Below are positions 23,827 through 33,330 of a stretch of DNA of 64,000 bases, piece by piece. Position 1 is the stretch's first letter; every line of letters begins with the position of its first letter. The stretch is from Sphingobium sp052327305 (GTDB taxonomy: Bacteria; Pseudomonadota; Alphaproteobacteria; Sphingomonadales; Sphingomonadaceae). Below the pieces are notes generated by a model. That model searched no databases. It saw only the letters and a program-made list of their open reading frames with translations, and was not told where the DNA came from. The stretch lies in NCBI RefSeq assembly GCF_052327305.1, contig NZ_CP182486.1:558001-622000 (forward strand). Direction: 5' to 3'. The position numbers and the translations under genes were made by a program.

Positions 23827-25275
23827 ATGTCGAAATCGAAAAGCACCGCGATCGTGGCGGATCTCATCGCGCGCTATGACGCCGCGACCGATGCGTTGCG
23901 CGACGCCATGCTGGCCTTTGCCAACAAAGGCACCGCCCCCGGGCCGGCATATCTCGTCGACCGCACCTTCTGCTACCCATCGCTGACCATCGAATACACC
24001 ACGCCAGTGAAGGCGCCGGAGAGCATCCGCTCTTTTGCGCGTCTCTCCAGCCCCGGCCGCTACACGACGACGATCACCCGCCCGCGCATGTTCGCGGATT
24101 ATCTGATCGAGCAGCTCGATCTGCTGCTGGAGGATTATGGCGTTGCCATCTCCGTGGGCCGAAGCGACCAGCAGATTCCCTTCCCCTATGTGCTCGACGC
24201 GCTGCCGGCAGGCGCAATGGAAGGCGTCTCGCCTAACGACCTTGCCCGCCATTTCCCGACGACTGAGCTTGCCTATATCGGCGATGAAATCGCGGACGGG
24301 CTGTTCCTGCCCGATGCCGACGGTGCGCGGCCGCTCGCGCTCTTCGACGGGCTTCGGACGGACTTCTCGCTCGCGCGGCTCAAGCATTATACCGGCGCGC
24401 CGGCCGAGCACGTGCAGCGCTTCATACTCTTCACCAACTATCACCGCTATGTCGATGAATTCGTTGCTTGGGCCTGCGCGGAGCTGCAGCGCGAGGGCAC
24501 GCCCTACACGGCCCTGTCCGGCGCGGGCGGCGTCTATGTGACGAAGGAGACGGCGGACCCGGCGCGGATGATCGCGGACAGCGCCTGGCGCAAGCACCAG
24601 ATGCCCGCCTATCATCTGATCGCGCCGGACCAGAAGGGCATCACGCTCGTCAACATCGGCGTCGGCCCATCGAACGCCAAGACGATCTGCGACCATCTCG
24701 CGGTGGTGCGGCCGGAAGCCTGGCTGATGATCGGCCATTGCGGCGGCCTGCGTCCCAGCCAGCGGATCGGCGACTACGTGCTCGCCCACGCCTATCTGCG
24801 CGACGACCATGTGCTCGACCCGGTGCTGCCGCCCGAAATCCCCGTGCCGGCCATCGCGGAGGTGCAGGTGGCCATGGCGCAGGCGGCCGGCGCGATCCTG
24901 GGCGACGGGCCGGACTTCAGGCGGCGGTTGAGGACCGGCACAGTCGTCACCACGGATGACCGGAACTGGGAGTTGCGCTACTCGCAATCTGCGCTGCGCT
25001 TCTCCCTCTCCCGCGCAGTCGGCATCGATATGGAAAGCGCCACTATCGCCGCGCAGGGCTATCGCTTCCGCGTGCCCTATGGCACGTTGCTCTGCGTCTC
25101 CGACAAGCCGATCCACGGCGAACTGAAATTACCGGGACAGGCTAATCTCTTCTACGAACAGGCGATTGCCGGCCATCTCGCCATCGGGATCGAGACATGC
25201 CGACTGCTGCGGGAGCAGGGCGACCGGCTGCACAGCCGCAAACTGCGGGCGTTTAACGAACCGCCCTTCCGGTAA
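23827..25275 (+). CDS. amn: AMP nucleosidase
   Basis: This 482-residue enzyme hydrolyses AMP to adenine and ribose 5-phosphate and helps control the adenylate pool. The N-terminal AMP nucleosidase domain spans about residues 1-170 (YTTTITRPRMFADYLIEQL). The C-terminal phosphorylase-like catalytic domain carries NIGVGPSNAKTICDHLAV, MIGHCGGLRPSQRIGDYVLAHAYLRDDHVLD and GIDMESATIAAQGYRFRVPYGTLLCVSDKP. The length is as expected for the bacterial enzyme. It is monocistronic. Confidence 0.95.
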   Translation: MSKSKSTAIVADLIARYDAATDALRDAMLAFANKGTAPGPAYLVDRTFCYPSLTIEYTTPVKAPESIRSFARLSSPGRYTTTITRPRMFADYLIEQLDLLLEDYGVAISVGRSDQQIPFPYVLDALPAGAMEGVSPNDLARHFPTTELAYIGDEIADGLFLPDADGARPLALFDGLRTDFSLARLKHYTGAPAEHVQRFILFTNYHRYVDEFVAWACAELQREGTPYTALSGAGGVYVTKETADPARMIADSAWRKHQMPAYHLIAPDQKGITLVNIGVGPSNAKTICDHLAVVRPEAWLMIGHCGGLRPSQRIGDYVLAHAYLRDDHVLDPVLPPEIPVPAIAEVQVAMAQAAGAILGDGPDFRRRLRTGTVVTTDDRNWELRYSQSALRFSLSRAVGIDMESATIAAQGYRFRVPYGTLLCVSDKPIHGELKLPGQANLFYEQAIAGHLAIGIETCRLLREQGDRLHSRKLRAFNEPPFR

Positions 25276-25283
25276 ACCGCGAG

Positions 25284-25307
25284 CCTCCTCCCGTTGACGG
25301 GAGGAGG
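25284..25307. terminator. Hairpin between convergent amn and SDR genes
   Basis: A perfect 10-bp stem CCTCCTCCCG / CGGGAGGAGG with a TTGA loop lies 8 bases past amn and 15 bases past the SDR stop. It could terminate both; only short T runs follow. Confidence 0.5.
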
Positions 25308-25322
25308 TCCGTTTCTCTCGGC

Positions 25323-26141
25323 TCAGGCGCCGACAGGCTCATGGTAGCGCGCCGCGACGTCGCGGTTGGAGAGCTTGCCCTTCATGGCCAGACGCGCATC
25401 TTCAAACGCGGTCCACAAGCTTTCATCGGCGAGCGGCGGGATCGTCACCTCCTCGCCCCGGTCCAGCCCGATCAGCCCCGCGTCCACAAGATCGCCCACT
25501 TCCATCACCCATTCGGCCGGAAACGCGTTCACGTCCTTGCCGGCCAGTTCCCAGATCTCAGTGCGCGTGGCACCGGGGAGCAGCGCCTGCGCCCGCACGC
25601 CCTTGTCGCGCACCCGCGCGGCGATGTTGCGGCTGAGGGCAATCAGGAAGGCCTTTGAACCAGCATAGACGCCTTCATAGAAGTCATAGTCGACGCCGAG
25701 GACGGACGCAGTGTTGACGATTGCGCCGCGCCCGCGCGCACCGAAAGCCCGGCCCGCAGCAATGGCCAGCCGCGCGGCGGCCGTGACATTGATGCCGACG
25801 ATCCGCTCGATCTCGTCCGGCTCATTGTCCAGCGTGTCGCCTTGAAGCGAAAGACCGGCATTGTTGACGAAAAATGTGAGCGACGCATCGTCCGCGATCC
25901 GCTGCTCGATGCGCGCAAGGTCCGCCTTGTCACCCAGATCCGCGGGAAGCACTTCGATCGTCCGACCCGTCTCGGCGCGCAGACGCTCGGCCAGCGCATC
26001 GAGTCGGCTCACATTGCGGGCGACCAGCACAAGATCATATCCGCGCCGGGCAAGCCTGTCCGCATAGGTGGCGCCAATGCCAGATGACGCGCCGGTCACG
26101 AGCGCGGTGCCGGGATTGGCCTGATTTGAAGGGTTTGTCAT
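25323..26141 (-). CDS. Short-chain dehydrogenase/reductase (SDR)
   Basis: This 272-residue classical SDR is predicted to be an NAD(P)-dependent oxidoreductase. The Rossmann motif is TGASSGIGATYAD, the NNAG motif appears as VNNAGLS, and the catalytic Ser-Tyr-Lys is represented by NTASVLG and YAGSKAF. The substrate cannot be read from sequence. It is transcribed away from an HxlR regulator gene with 73 bases between them, a common pairing in which the regulator controls the SDR. Confidence 0.9.
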   Translation of the reverse strand: MTNPSNQANPGTALVTGASSGIGATYADRLARRGYDLVLVARNVSRLDALAERLRAETGRTIEVLPADLGDKADLARIEQRIADDASLTFFVNNAGLSLQGDTLDNEPDEIERIVGINVTAAARLAIAAGRAFGARGRGAIVNTASVLGVDYDFYEGVYAGSKAFLIALSRNIAARVRDKGVRAQALLPGATRTEIWELAGKDVNAFPAEWVMEVGDLVDAGLIGLDRGEEVTIPPLADESLWTAFEDARLAMKGKLSNRDVAARYHEPVGA

Positions 26142-26172
26142 CGTCTCTACTCCTGCAAAACCCGGCTATCCC

Positions 26173-26199
26173 GAGTCACTTGCAAAATGATAGTAACTC
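26173..26199. promoter_or_regulatory. Imperfect inverted repeat, candidate HxlR operator
   Basis: GAGTCAC (26173-26179) and GTAACTC (26193-26199) form an inverted repeat with one mismatch in the divergent SDR/HxlR intergenic region. Its position fits autoregulation, but no binding consensus is known to me for this regulator. Confidence 0.35.
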
Positions 26200-26214
26200 A
26201 CTCATATCCATTCA

Positions 26215-26652
26215 ATGGCAGAGAAGAAATTTATGGATGAGCATTGCCCCGTCGCGCGGAGTCTCGCCTGCGTGGGTGACAGGTGGAGCATGCTGATCCT
26301 GCGGGATGTCCAGCGGGGCATGACCCGCTTCGATCAGTTGCGCGCAAATCTTGGCGTCGCGCCCAATATTCTGTCGGGGCGGCTCGCCAGCCTGACTGCG
26401 GAAGGCCTGCTGGAAAAGCGGCAATATAGCGAGCGCCCGCCCCGGCAGGAGTATGTGCTGACGGAAGCGGGGCGCGACTTCATCCCCATCCTCACGGCGA
26501 TCGCGGGCTGGGGCTACAAGCATCGCGGAGAAGGCCCGATCTCCCGGCTGGTCGACGAAGCGACCGGGGAAGCCGTGCAGCCGCTGGTGATCGACAGCGC
26601 AAATGGTGCGCCGATCGGGACGCGGCCCTTGAGATTGGTCCAGCCCGACTAG
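26215..26652 (+). CDS. HxlR-family winged-helix transcriptional regulator
   Basis: A 145-residue regulator of the HxlR type, usually a redox or aldehyde-responsive dimeric repressor or activator. The family signature is CPVARSLACVGDRWSMLILRDVQRGMTRFDQL, containing the conserved N-terminal cysteine. It is followed by NILSGRLASLTAEGLLEKR and the wing with RPPRQEYVLTEAGRDF. It is divergent from the SDR gene, its probable target. It is monocistronic. Confidence 0.93.
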   Translation: MAEKKFMDEHCPVARSLACVGDRWSMLILRDVQRGMTRFDQLRANLGVAPNILSGRLASLTAEGLLEKRQYSERPPRQEYVLTEAGRDFIPILTAIAGWGYKHRGEGPISRLVDEATGEAVQPLVIDSANGAPIGTRPLRLVQPD

Positions 26653-26710
26653 GCTGGGGTGCGGAGCACGGACCTTCCCATGCTCCGCCCAGTTCAGTTG
26701 GTCCGACGTG

Positions 26711-28546
26711 TCACCAGCCGCAGCTCTTGCCGGCGTTCTGCTTGTCCAGCCAGGTCTTGAGCGGCTTGAAGTAGTTGATGAGCGCCTTGCCGCTCATCTC
26801 CCGGCTGCCGGTGAAGGCCTGCAGCGCATCGGGCCAGGGCTTGGATGCACCCATCTCCAGCATGGCGTTCAGCTTCGCGCCGACGGCCTTGTTTCCATAG
26901 AAGGAACAACGGTGGAGCGCCCCCTTCCAGCCCGCCTGCTTGCACGCGGCCTCATAAAACTGGAACTGAAGGACGCGGGCAAGGAAGTAGCGCGTGTAAG
27001 GCGTGTTGCCCGGAATGTGATACTTGGCGCCCGGGTCGAACGCATCGTCCGGCCGGGCCACGGGGGGCACGATGCCCTGATACTGCAGCCGCATATTCGT
27101 CCACGCCTTGTTGTAGTCGGCGGGCTTGATCGAACCATCGAACACGCCCCAGCGCCAGCGGTCGATCAGCAGTCCGAAGGGCAGGAACGCTACCTTGTCC
27201 ATGGCCTGACGGAGCAGAAGCCCCAGATCCTTGTCCGCGCTTGGCACCTTCGCTTTGTCCAGCAGACCAATGTCGACGAGATATTGCGGCGTGATCGACA
27301 GCGCGATGAAATCGCCGATCGCTTCATGGAAGCCATCATTTGCGCCATTCAGATAGAGCGGATCCTGCTTCTGATAGGCGCGCTGGTAATAGTTGTGGCC
27401 AAGCTCGTGGTGGATGGTGGTGAAGTCGTCCGAATTCACCTTGGTGCACATCTTGATGCGAATGTCGTCCTTGTTGTCCAAGTCCCACGCCGAAGCATGG
27501 CAGATGACTTCGCGATCCGCAGGCTTCACGATCTGCGAGCGCTTCCAGAACGTCTCGGGGAGCGGCGCGAAACCGAGCGAGGAATAGAAGTTCTCGCCAG
27601 CCTTCACCATCTTCACCGGGTCATATTGCTTGGCCTTCAAAAGATCGGTGACGTCATAGCCGAGATCGCCCGACCCTGCCGGGGCAACGAGCGGATAGAT
27701 ATTGCCCCACTCCTGCGCCCACATATTGCCCAGCAAATCCGCGCGGATCGGGCCGGTCTTGGGCTGTACCGCGTTGCCATATTTCTCGTTGAGCTTGGTG
27801 CGCGTGTAGCAGTGAAGCGAGTCGTAGAGCGGCTTCACTTCCTGCCAGATCTTCTCGGTGAGCGCGGCGAAGTCATCGGCCGGCATGTCGTAGCCCGAGC
27901 GCCACATCGCGCCGGTATCCGCAAAACCCAGCTCCTTAGCGCCCTGATTGGCGATCTCGACCATGCGGACATAGTCGGCCTTCATGGGCTTGCCGACATT
28001 GTCGTGCCAGCTTTTCCACATCTCGGCATATTCGGCAGGCGTGTGATTGAGCTCGCCCATCTCCGCCTCGATATCCGAGCCGTTGATCTCCTTGCCATCG
28101 AGCGTGCCGCGCCCCTTGCCATAGGAGGACTGCAGCTTGGTGGCGATGTCGTTGAGCTCCTTCGCCGCGCCCGGCGTCGTGGGCGCGGGCAGCACAATGC
28201 CCGAGCGCAGCATATCCAGCTTGCGCTTCACATCCGGCGAGAGGCCTGGCACGTTCTGGTACTTCGCCGCGGCGAGAGCAAACTCGACCGATTTCTCGGT
28301 GCCTTCCGCCCCGGCTTTCGCCGCCATCGCGTCGGTGTCCTCAGTGATGTAAGTCGCGTTCACCCAGTAGACGCGGCCGGCATCAATCGAGAAATCATAG
28401 CCCCACTTCTCGGCATCGGCGACGAACTTCGCCGCGTCAGCTGCCGTCGGCGCCGCGATAGGCGCGGTCTGCGCCAGAGACGGCGACGCGAGGGCGGCAA
28501 GGCTCAGCGCGACAGCCATGGCGGCGCGCGAACTCAGCATGGACAT
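26711..28546 (-). CDS. M2-family peptidyl-dipeptidase (ACE-like)
   Basis: This 611-residue zinc dipeptidyl carboxypeptidase resembles angiotensin-converting enzyme and would release dipeptides from the C-terminus of periplasmic peptides. The zinc motif is HHELGHNYYQRAY, with the downstream glutamate in GFHEAIGDFIAL. The YRA/chloride-region equivalents WRWGVFDG and YFLARVLQFQFYEAACKQAG are also typical. A Sec signal peptide is present (MSMLSSRAAM to SLAQT). The start at 28546 is favoured by AAGGGG upstream. Length and domain are those of bacterial ACE-like enzymes. Confidence 0.95.
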   Translation of the reverse strand: MSMLSSRAAMAVALSLAALASPSLAQTAPIAAPTAADAAKFVADAEKWGYDFSIDAGRVYWVNATYITEDTDAMAAKAGAEGTEKSVEFALAAAKYQNVPGLSPDVKRKLDMLRSGIVLPAPTTPGAAKELNDIATKLQSSYGKGRGTLDGKEINGSDIEAEMGELNHTPAEYAEMWKSWHDNVGKPMKADYVRMVEIANQGAKELGFADTGAMWRSGYDMPADDFAALTEKIWQEVKPLYDSLHCYTRTKLNEKYGNAVQPKTGPIRADLLGNMWAQEWGNIYPLVAPAGSGDLGYDVTDLLKAKQYDPVKMVKAGENFYSSLGFAPLPETFWKRSQIVKPADREVICHASAWDLDNKDDIRIKMCTKVNSDDFTTIHHELGHNYYQRAYQKQDPLYLNGANDGFHEAIGDFIALSITPQYLVDIGLLDKAKVPSADKDLGLLLRQAMDKVAFLPFGLLIDRWRWGVFDGSIKPADYNKAWTNMRLQYQGIVPPVARPDDAFDPGAKYHIPGNTPYTRYFLARVLQFQFYEAACKQAGWKGALHRCSFYGNKAVGAKLNAMLEMGASKPWPDALQAFTGSREMSGKALINYFKPLKTWLDKQNAGKSCGW

Positions 28547-28604
28547 GGAAAGACCCCTTACAAATTGCGTATTGGGATCTAGGTGACTTGCCCCCGCGAC
28601 ACAG

Positions 28605-29366
28605 TCAAGCCAGCAGAAAGCGGACCATTTCCTCCGAGAGTGCCGGGAAGGTGACACTGCTCATATGGCCGCCGGGCACGGTGGCGCGGGTCGCGTCCGG
28701 CAACGCTATGGCAAGCGCGTCCGGATCGCCATTGTCCTGATCTTCCTCTCCGCAGAGCACAAGCGTGGGCATGGTGATGCGTGCCAGAGCACCCTCGTCG
28801 ATTGTTCCCCCACTTTCCAGCAGAAGCCGGACGGCGACCGCGTCGATACCGGTACTCTTCATGAACTGGATCACGAAATAATCGCGGTCTCCGCGCTTCG
28901 CGACATCGAACCGGTCTATCGCATTGAGGAAGAACGCGCTCCGCTGTTCCCAGCCGAACAGCCCTTCGAGCCCCATGCCGGCGAGGATCAGCCGGCGCGG
29001 CGCCAGTCCCCGCTCGATGAGCCGAACAGAGGTGCGCGCGCCGAGCGAGAAACCGGCAAGATCGAAATCCTCCAGCCCGAGTTCCGCGACAACCGCTTCG
29101 ATATCCATGGAGAGCACATCAGGCGGATAGGCGGCGGGGTCATGCGGAGAAGCGCTCTGCCCGTGAGCGCGGAAATCCGGCATGATGACCCAAAAACCTG
29201 CATCCGCGAGCCGCTGGGCATGACCATATTTGATCCAGTTGATCTGCGCGCTGGACATGAGCCCGTGCAGAAGGAGCAGCGGGCGCCCCTCCCCCAGCTG
29301 GTGGACAGCGATGGACGCGCCTCCCATGCCGGGAACCAGGCGACGCTTTATCGATTTCTGCTCCAT
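28605..29366 (-). CDS. Alpha/beta-fold hydrolase
   Basis: A 253-residue alpha/beta hydrolase. The oxyanion segment is LLLHGLMSSAQIN, the nucleophile elbow is LAGFSLGARTS (Ser), and the probable catalytic histidine is in VPGGHMSSV, with an acid in LVLCGEEDQD. It has no signal peptide. The ATG at 29366 lies in a normal N-terminal position for the family. It reads away from a marR-emrA-emrB operon with an ATAAG-N4-CTTAT palindrome in between. The substrate is unknown. Confidence 0.87.
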   Translation of the reverse strand: MEQKSIKRRLVPGMGGASIAVHQLGEGRPLLLLHGLMSSAQINWIKYGHAQRLADAGFWVIMPDFRAHGQSASPHDPAAYPPDVLSMDIEAVVAELGLEDFDLAGFSLGARTSVRLIERGLAPRRLILAGMGLEGLFGWEQRSAFFLNAIDRFDVAKRGDRDYFVIQFMKSTGIDAVAVRLLLESGGTIDEGALARITMPTLVLCGEEDQDNGDPDALAIALPDATRATVPGGHMSSVTFPALSEEMVRFLLA

Positions 29367-29430
29367 CGCGCCGCCATGCAATCTCCCAACCTTGTCCGCA
29401 ATCCCGCATCGCACAAATTCGTTGAAAGAA

Positions 29431-29444
29431 ATAAGCCGACTTAT
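29431..29444. promoter_or_regulatory. Candidate MarR operator
   Basis: The palindrome ATAAG-CCGA-CTTAT lies 15 bases upstream of the marR-like gene in the gap shared with the divergent hydrolase. The AT-rich, short inverted-repeat form and location fit MarR-type autoregulation. Confidence 0.55.
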
Positions 29445-29458
29445 TATGTGCCCCGTCC

Positions 29459-29920
29459 ATGGATCCCTCTCATCTGGGCTTTCTGGTCAACGACGTCGCC
29501 CGCCTCTATCGGCGGCGTTTCGACGAAGTGACCCGCAGCCTCGGCATCACGGGGCCGCAGATGCGCGCGCTTATCGGCATCGGGCGCGCGCCCGGCATCA
29601 ATCAGGGCACTCTCGCGGAAAAGCTGGAGGTAGAGCCGATAACCACATGCCGTATGGTGGATAGGCTGGAACAGGCCGGGCTGGTCGAGCGTCGACGCGA
29701 TCCGCATGATCGCAGGGCCTGGCAGCTTCATCTCACGCCTGCCGCCGACCCCATCATGCAGAAGATGCAGGCACTTGGAGAAATCGTGCTCGGCGAGTCC
29801 ATCATGGGCATGAACGAGGGCTCAGTAGACGCTGTGCGCAGTGGCCTCGACACGATCCGTAGAAATCTTATGAAGGCGCTTTCCCCCGTGCAAGAACAGA
29901 AGGCAGCAACGCATGGCTGA
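29459..29920 (+). CDS. MarR-family transcriptional regulator
   Basis: A 153-residue MarR-type winged-helix regulator. The recognition helix and wing read QGTLAEKLEVEPITTCRMVDRLEQAGLVERRRDPHDRRAWQLHLT, with the DxRxxx wing motif intact. Flanking helices form the dimer interface. It is the first gene of an operon: its end overlaps the emrA-like start by 8 bases. It probably represses this efflux operon and responds to lipophilic ligands; the ligand is unknown. Confidence 0.93.
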   Translation: MDPSHLGFLVNDVARLYRRRFDEVTRSLGITGPQMRALIGIGRAPGINQGTLAEKLEVEPITTCRMVDRLEQAGLVERRRDPHDRRAWQLHLTPAADPIMQKMQALGEIVLGESIMGMNEGSVDAVRSGLDTIRRNLMKALSPVQEQKAATHG

Positions 29921-31031
29921 GGCTGACCCCATGATCGAACGTGCCGAAGGACAACATAGCATCTCCCCCTCCCCCGCCGCCTTCGCGCCACCTGCCGAGG
30001 TGCACGAAGACAGCCCCGACGTGCGCGCGACACGCAGACGCCGGATCCTCATGTTCTCGATCCCGGTGCTCATCATCGCAGCGGGCGCCTATGCGTGGGG
30101 GACCAGCGGTCGCACCGTCTCGACCGACAATGCCTATGTGAAGCAGAATATCGTCTCGGTCAGCAGCGACGTAGCAGGGCGGATCATCGAGGTGCGCGTC
30201 CGCGAAAACCAGATCGTCAAGGAGGGCGACGTGCTCTTCGTCGTCGACCCCGAGCCCTATCGCGTGAGTCTGGCGCAGGCGAACGCCCAGATTGCCTCAG
30301 CCGAAGTCGCTCTGGGGCAGCTCAATACCGACTATGAAGCGACCGGCGTGGACATCGCGACTGCTGAACAAGCCGTCGTCTATGCGCGGCAGGATTTGGG
30401 ACGCCAGCAAGCGCTCATGCGCGACGGCTTCACGACGCGCGCGCGCCTCCAGCAGGCTGAGAATGCCTATCGCGTAGCGACGCTCGGCGTCCGCTCCGCG
30501 CGGGCCGATGCCGCCAAGGCGAAGGCCGCGCTGGCGACGGGCCAGCAGATCCCCGGCGTCAATCCCGCGCTGGCAGCGGCGCGGGCGCAGCGCGATCAGG
30601 CCATGCTGAACCTCAGCCGCACGGTCGTGCGCGCGCCTGTTTCCGGGCGTGTGAGCCAAGTCTCCCGGCTTCAGGTGGGCCAGATGATGGTCACGGCCCT
30701 CCCCGCGCTCAGTATCGTGGCGGACGACGAAAGCTGGGTGGAGGCGAACTTCAAGGAAACCGACCTCAACAAAATGCATCCCGGCCAGCCGGCGACGATC
30801 GAGTTCGATGCCTATCCGGGGCTCAAGCTCAAGGGCAAGGTTGAGAGCATTGGCGCTGGAACCGGCTCGGAATTTTCCGTGCTTCCCGCTCAGAACGCAA
30901 ATGGCAACTGGGTGAAGGTAACCCAGCGCGTGCCCGTGCGCATCGGCATAGACGGCCGCTCGCCGCGACAGCTCATCGCGGGGATCAGCGCCGACGTGAC
31001 CGTCGACCTGCGCAACGAAACCGGCAAATAG
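29913..31031 (+). CDS. emrA: HlyD-family membrane fusion protein, EmrA type
   Basis: A 372-residue periplasmic adaptor of a tripartite drug pump. One N-terminal membrane helix (about residues 45-65) is followed by the biotinyl-lipoyl motif SVSSDVAGRIIEVRVRENQ, a coiled-coil hairpin (about 100-190) and the second lipoyl half TVVRAPVSGRVSQVSRLQVGQMM. The beta-barrel FKETDLNKMHPGQPATIEFDAYPG and a C-terminal end typical of EmrA follow. It is coupled to marR upstream and followed 7 bases later by an emrB-like gene. No outer-membrane TolC-type gene is in the window. Confidence 0.92.
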   Translation: MAEADPMIERAEGQHSISPSPAAFAPPAEVHEDSPDVRATRRRRILMFSIPVLIIAAGAYAWGTSGRTVSTDNAYVKQNIVSVSSDVAGRIIEVRVRENQIVKEGDVLFVVDPEPYRVSLAQANAQIASAEVALGQLNTDYEATGVDIATAEQAVVYARQDLGRQQALMRDGFTTRARLQQAENAYRVATLGVRSARADAAKAKAALATGQQIPGVNPALAAARAQRDQAMLNLSRTVVRAPVSGRVSQVSRLQVGQMMVTALPALSIVADDESWVEANFKETDLNKMHPGQPATIEFDAYPGLKLKGKVESIGAGTGSEFSVLPAQNANGNWVKVTQRVPVRIGIDGRSPRQLIAGISADVTVDLRNETGK

Positions 31032-31038
31032 TCCGCCC

Positions 31039-32589
31039 GTGGCCAGTTCGCCGGGCATCATGGCCGACCAGCCGCACCTTCCGGTGGCCAATAAGGCACT
31101 GCTGACCGTCGCCATCATGGCGGCGATGGTCATGCAGGTGCTGGACACCACGATCGCCAATGTCGCCCTGCCGCATATGCAGGCCTCGCTGGGCGCAACT
31201 CAGGAGACGGTCAGCTGGGTGCTGACCAGCTACATTCTGGCGTCGGCCATTGCGATCCCGATCACCGGTTGGCTCTCCGACCGGATCGGTATGCGCGTCC
31301 TCCTTCTGGGATCTGTCGCGTTGTTCGTATTTGCGTCAGCGCTTTGCGGGATTGCCACCAGTCTTGAGGAGATGGTCGCCTTCCGCGTCCTTCAGGGGAT
31401 TGGCGGCGCGTTCCTTGGGCCGCTCTGCCAGAGCATCATGCTCGACATTAATCGCCCGTCAGAACAGGCACGCGCCATGTCCATCTATGGCATGGGCGCC
31501 ATGGTCGGGCCGATCATGGGGCCGATCCTTGGCGGATATCTCACCGAAACCGTCAACTGGCGCTGGTGCTTCATTGTCAACGTGCCCGTGGGTGCGGTGT
31601 GTCTGGCCGGGCTGTGGTTTCTCTTGCCCGAGAAGAAAAACCCGCCCCGCGCCTTCGACGTGTTCGGGTTTTCACTGCTTGCGATCGCCTTGGCCTCCCT
31701 CCAGTTGATGCTGGACAGGGGCCAGCATCAGGACTGGTTTTCCTCGACGGAAATCTGGATCTACTGTGGGCTGTGCGTCTGCGCGTTCTGGATGTTCGCG
31801 GTGCACATCGCCACGGCCCGGCAACCGATTTTCCCGCCGATCATGCTGCGCGACCGCAATCTGATGACCAGCGTGTTCTTCATGTTCGTGCTCGGCATGG
31901 TGCTGTTCGCCGCAATGGCGCTGCTGCCGCCCCTCCTAGAAAATCTCTTCGGCTATCCCGTTATCGACACCGGAGTCATTCTCGCGGCGCGCGGCGTGGG
32001 CGTGTTCATCACGATGGGAATGGCGGGGCGCCTAGTCGGCAAGGTCGATCCGCGCGTGCTCGTTGGCCTGGGCTTCGCGATCGCGGCTTTCTCCCTATGG
32101 CTGATGAGCGGGTGGAGCCTCGATCAGGACTGGGTGCCCTTCGTGCTCAACGGCTTCGTTCAGGGGCTGGGCATCGGCCTCGTGTTCGTGCCGCTCAACG
32201 TGCTTGCCTTCGGCACGCTGCCGCCCAGCTACCGCACCGAGGGGGCGGCGATGATGAACCTCTCGCGCAATATCGGCTCGTCGATCGGCATCGCAGTCGT
32301 CACCTTCCTGCTCGCGCGGAATATCCAGATCAGTCATTCGGACCTCTCCCAGCATGTCACGTCGGGCAGCCTCCCGGCCGATCCGGCGATGGCGTCGCGG
32401 TTCAGCAGCTTGGGCGACGCAGCGCTTTCCGTGATGGACGGCGTCGTCAACCAGCAGGCTGCGATGATCGCCTATCTCGACAATTTCGTGCTGATGGCCT
32501 GGGCATCTCTTCTGGCAGTCCCGTTCGTGCTTCTTCTGCGGAAGCCAGCACGCCGGGCGGGTGCCGCTCCGCCGGTCATAGCCGACTGA
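31039..32589 (+). CDS. emrB: DHA2-family MFS efflux transporter, EmrB type
   Basis: A 516-residue, probably 14-helix major facilitator of the drug:H+ antiporter 2 family. The N-terminal DTTIANVALPHMQ motif, the motif A region GWLSDRIGMR and the antiporter motif C-like MGAMVGPIMGPILGGYLTE are present. The start is a GTG at 31039 with the nearest ATG at 31060. It lies directly after emrA and is predicted to form a pump with it. Specificity is unknown. Confidence 0.93.
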   Translation: MASSPGIMADQPHLPVANKALLTVAIMAAMVMQVLDTTIANVALPHMQASLGATQETVSWVLTSYILASAIAIPITGWLSDRIGMRVLLLGSVALFVFASALCGIATSLEEMVAFRVLQGIGGAFLGPLCQSIMLDINRPSEQARAMSIYGMGAMVGPIMGPILGGYLTETVNWRWCFIVNVPVGAVCLAGLWFLLPEKKNPPRAFDVFGFSLLAIALASLQLMLDRGQHQDWFSSTEIWIYCGLCVCAFWMFAVHIATARQPIFPPIMLRDRNLMTSVFFMFVLGMVLFAAMALLPPLLENLFGYPVIDTGVILAARGVGVFITMGMAGRLVGKVDPRVLVGLGFAIAAFSLWLMSGWSLDQDWVPFVLNGFVQGLGIGLVFVPLNVLAFGTLPPSYRTEGAAMMNLSRNIGSSIGIAVVTFLLARNIQISHSDLSQHVTSGSLPADPAMASRFSSLGDAALSVMDGVVNQQAAMIAYLDNFVLMAWASLLAVPFVLLLRKPARRAGAAPPVIAD

Positions 32590-32670
32590 CAAGCCGGTGG
32601 CCGATCCGGGATCGGTCCAGGTGAGACGTGTCATCTCCCAGTTCTCCTCCTTTGCGGCAAAGATAAACGC

Positions 32671-33330
32671 ATGCTCTCCTTCGTTCCCCGCAAGGCCGCC
32701 CGGCACGCCTCGTCTCTTCCAGACCTGGGCGTCAGTGGCGTGCCTCATGGGCGGATCGAGGACGTCTATGCACTGATCGTCGGGTGCATTCTGGTGACTC
32801 TGGGCCTCTCGCTGCTGAGCGCTGCCAATCTCGTCACCGGGGGCATTGCGGGCATCGCGCTGCTCCTCTCCTATGTCGTCCCGGTGCCGGCGGGCCTCCT
32901 TTTCACGCTCATCAACATCCCGTTCCTCGCCTTTGCCTGGCGCGCGATGGGCCGGACGTTCATGCTCAAGACGCTGATCGTCAATGGCGGCATCGCCGCG
33001 CTTTCGCTGGCAATGCGAGCCAGCGTAGGAATCCATGTTTTCAACCCCGCCTTTGCCGCGCTGGTCGGCGGGACGGTCATCGGAATGGGAATATTGGCGC
33101 TGGCCCGGCATGGCGCGGGAGTAGGCGGCACCGGCATTCTCACGCTCTGGCTGCACAAGCGCCATGGCGTGAACGCAGGCCTCAGCCAGATCGCAATAGA
33201 CTGCGCGATCCTGCTGATCTCGCTCAGCGTGCTGAGCGGTGCGCAATTCGGCTGGTCAGTGCTTTCCGCCGCCGCGATCAACGGCGTGCTGGTCGCATGG
33301 CATCGCCCCGGGCGCTACATGGGGTCGTGA
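32671..33330 (+). CDS. YitT family membrane protein
   Basis: A 219-residue integral membrane protein with about five or six hydrophobic helices, beginning after a 30-residue cytoplasmic N-terminus. The YitT-family signature is ANLVTGGIAGIALLLSYVV, with the repeated GTVIGMGILALARHGAGVGGTGILTLWLHKRHG. The family is thought to be membrane transport related but is not characterised. It lies 80 bases after emrB on the same strand and may or may not be cotranscribed. A hairpin overlaps its stop codon. Confidence 0.85.
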   Translation: MLSFVPRKAARHASSLPDLGVSGVPHGRIEDVYALIVGCILVTLGLSLLSAANLVTGGIAGIALLLSYVVPVPAGLLFTLINIPFLAFAWRAMGRTFMLKTLIVNGGIAALSLAMRASVGIHVFNPAFAALVGGTVIGMGILALARHGAGVGGTGILTLWLHKRHGVNAGLSQIAIDCAILLISLSVLSGAQFGWSVLSAAAINGVLVAWHRPGRYMGS

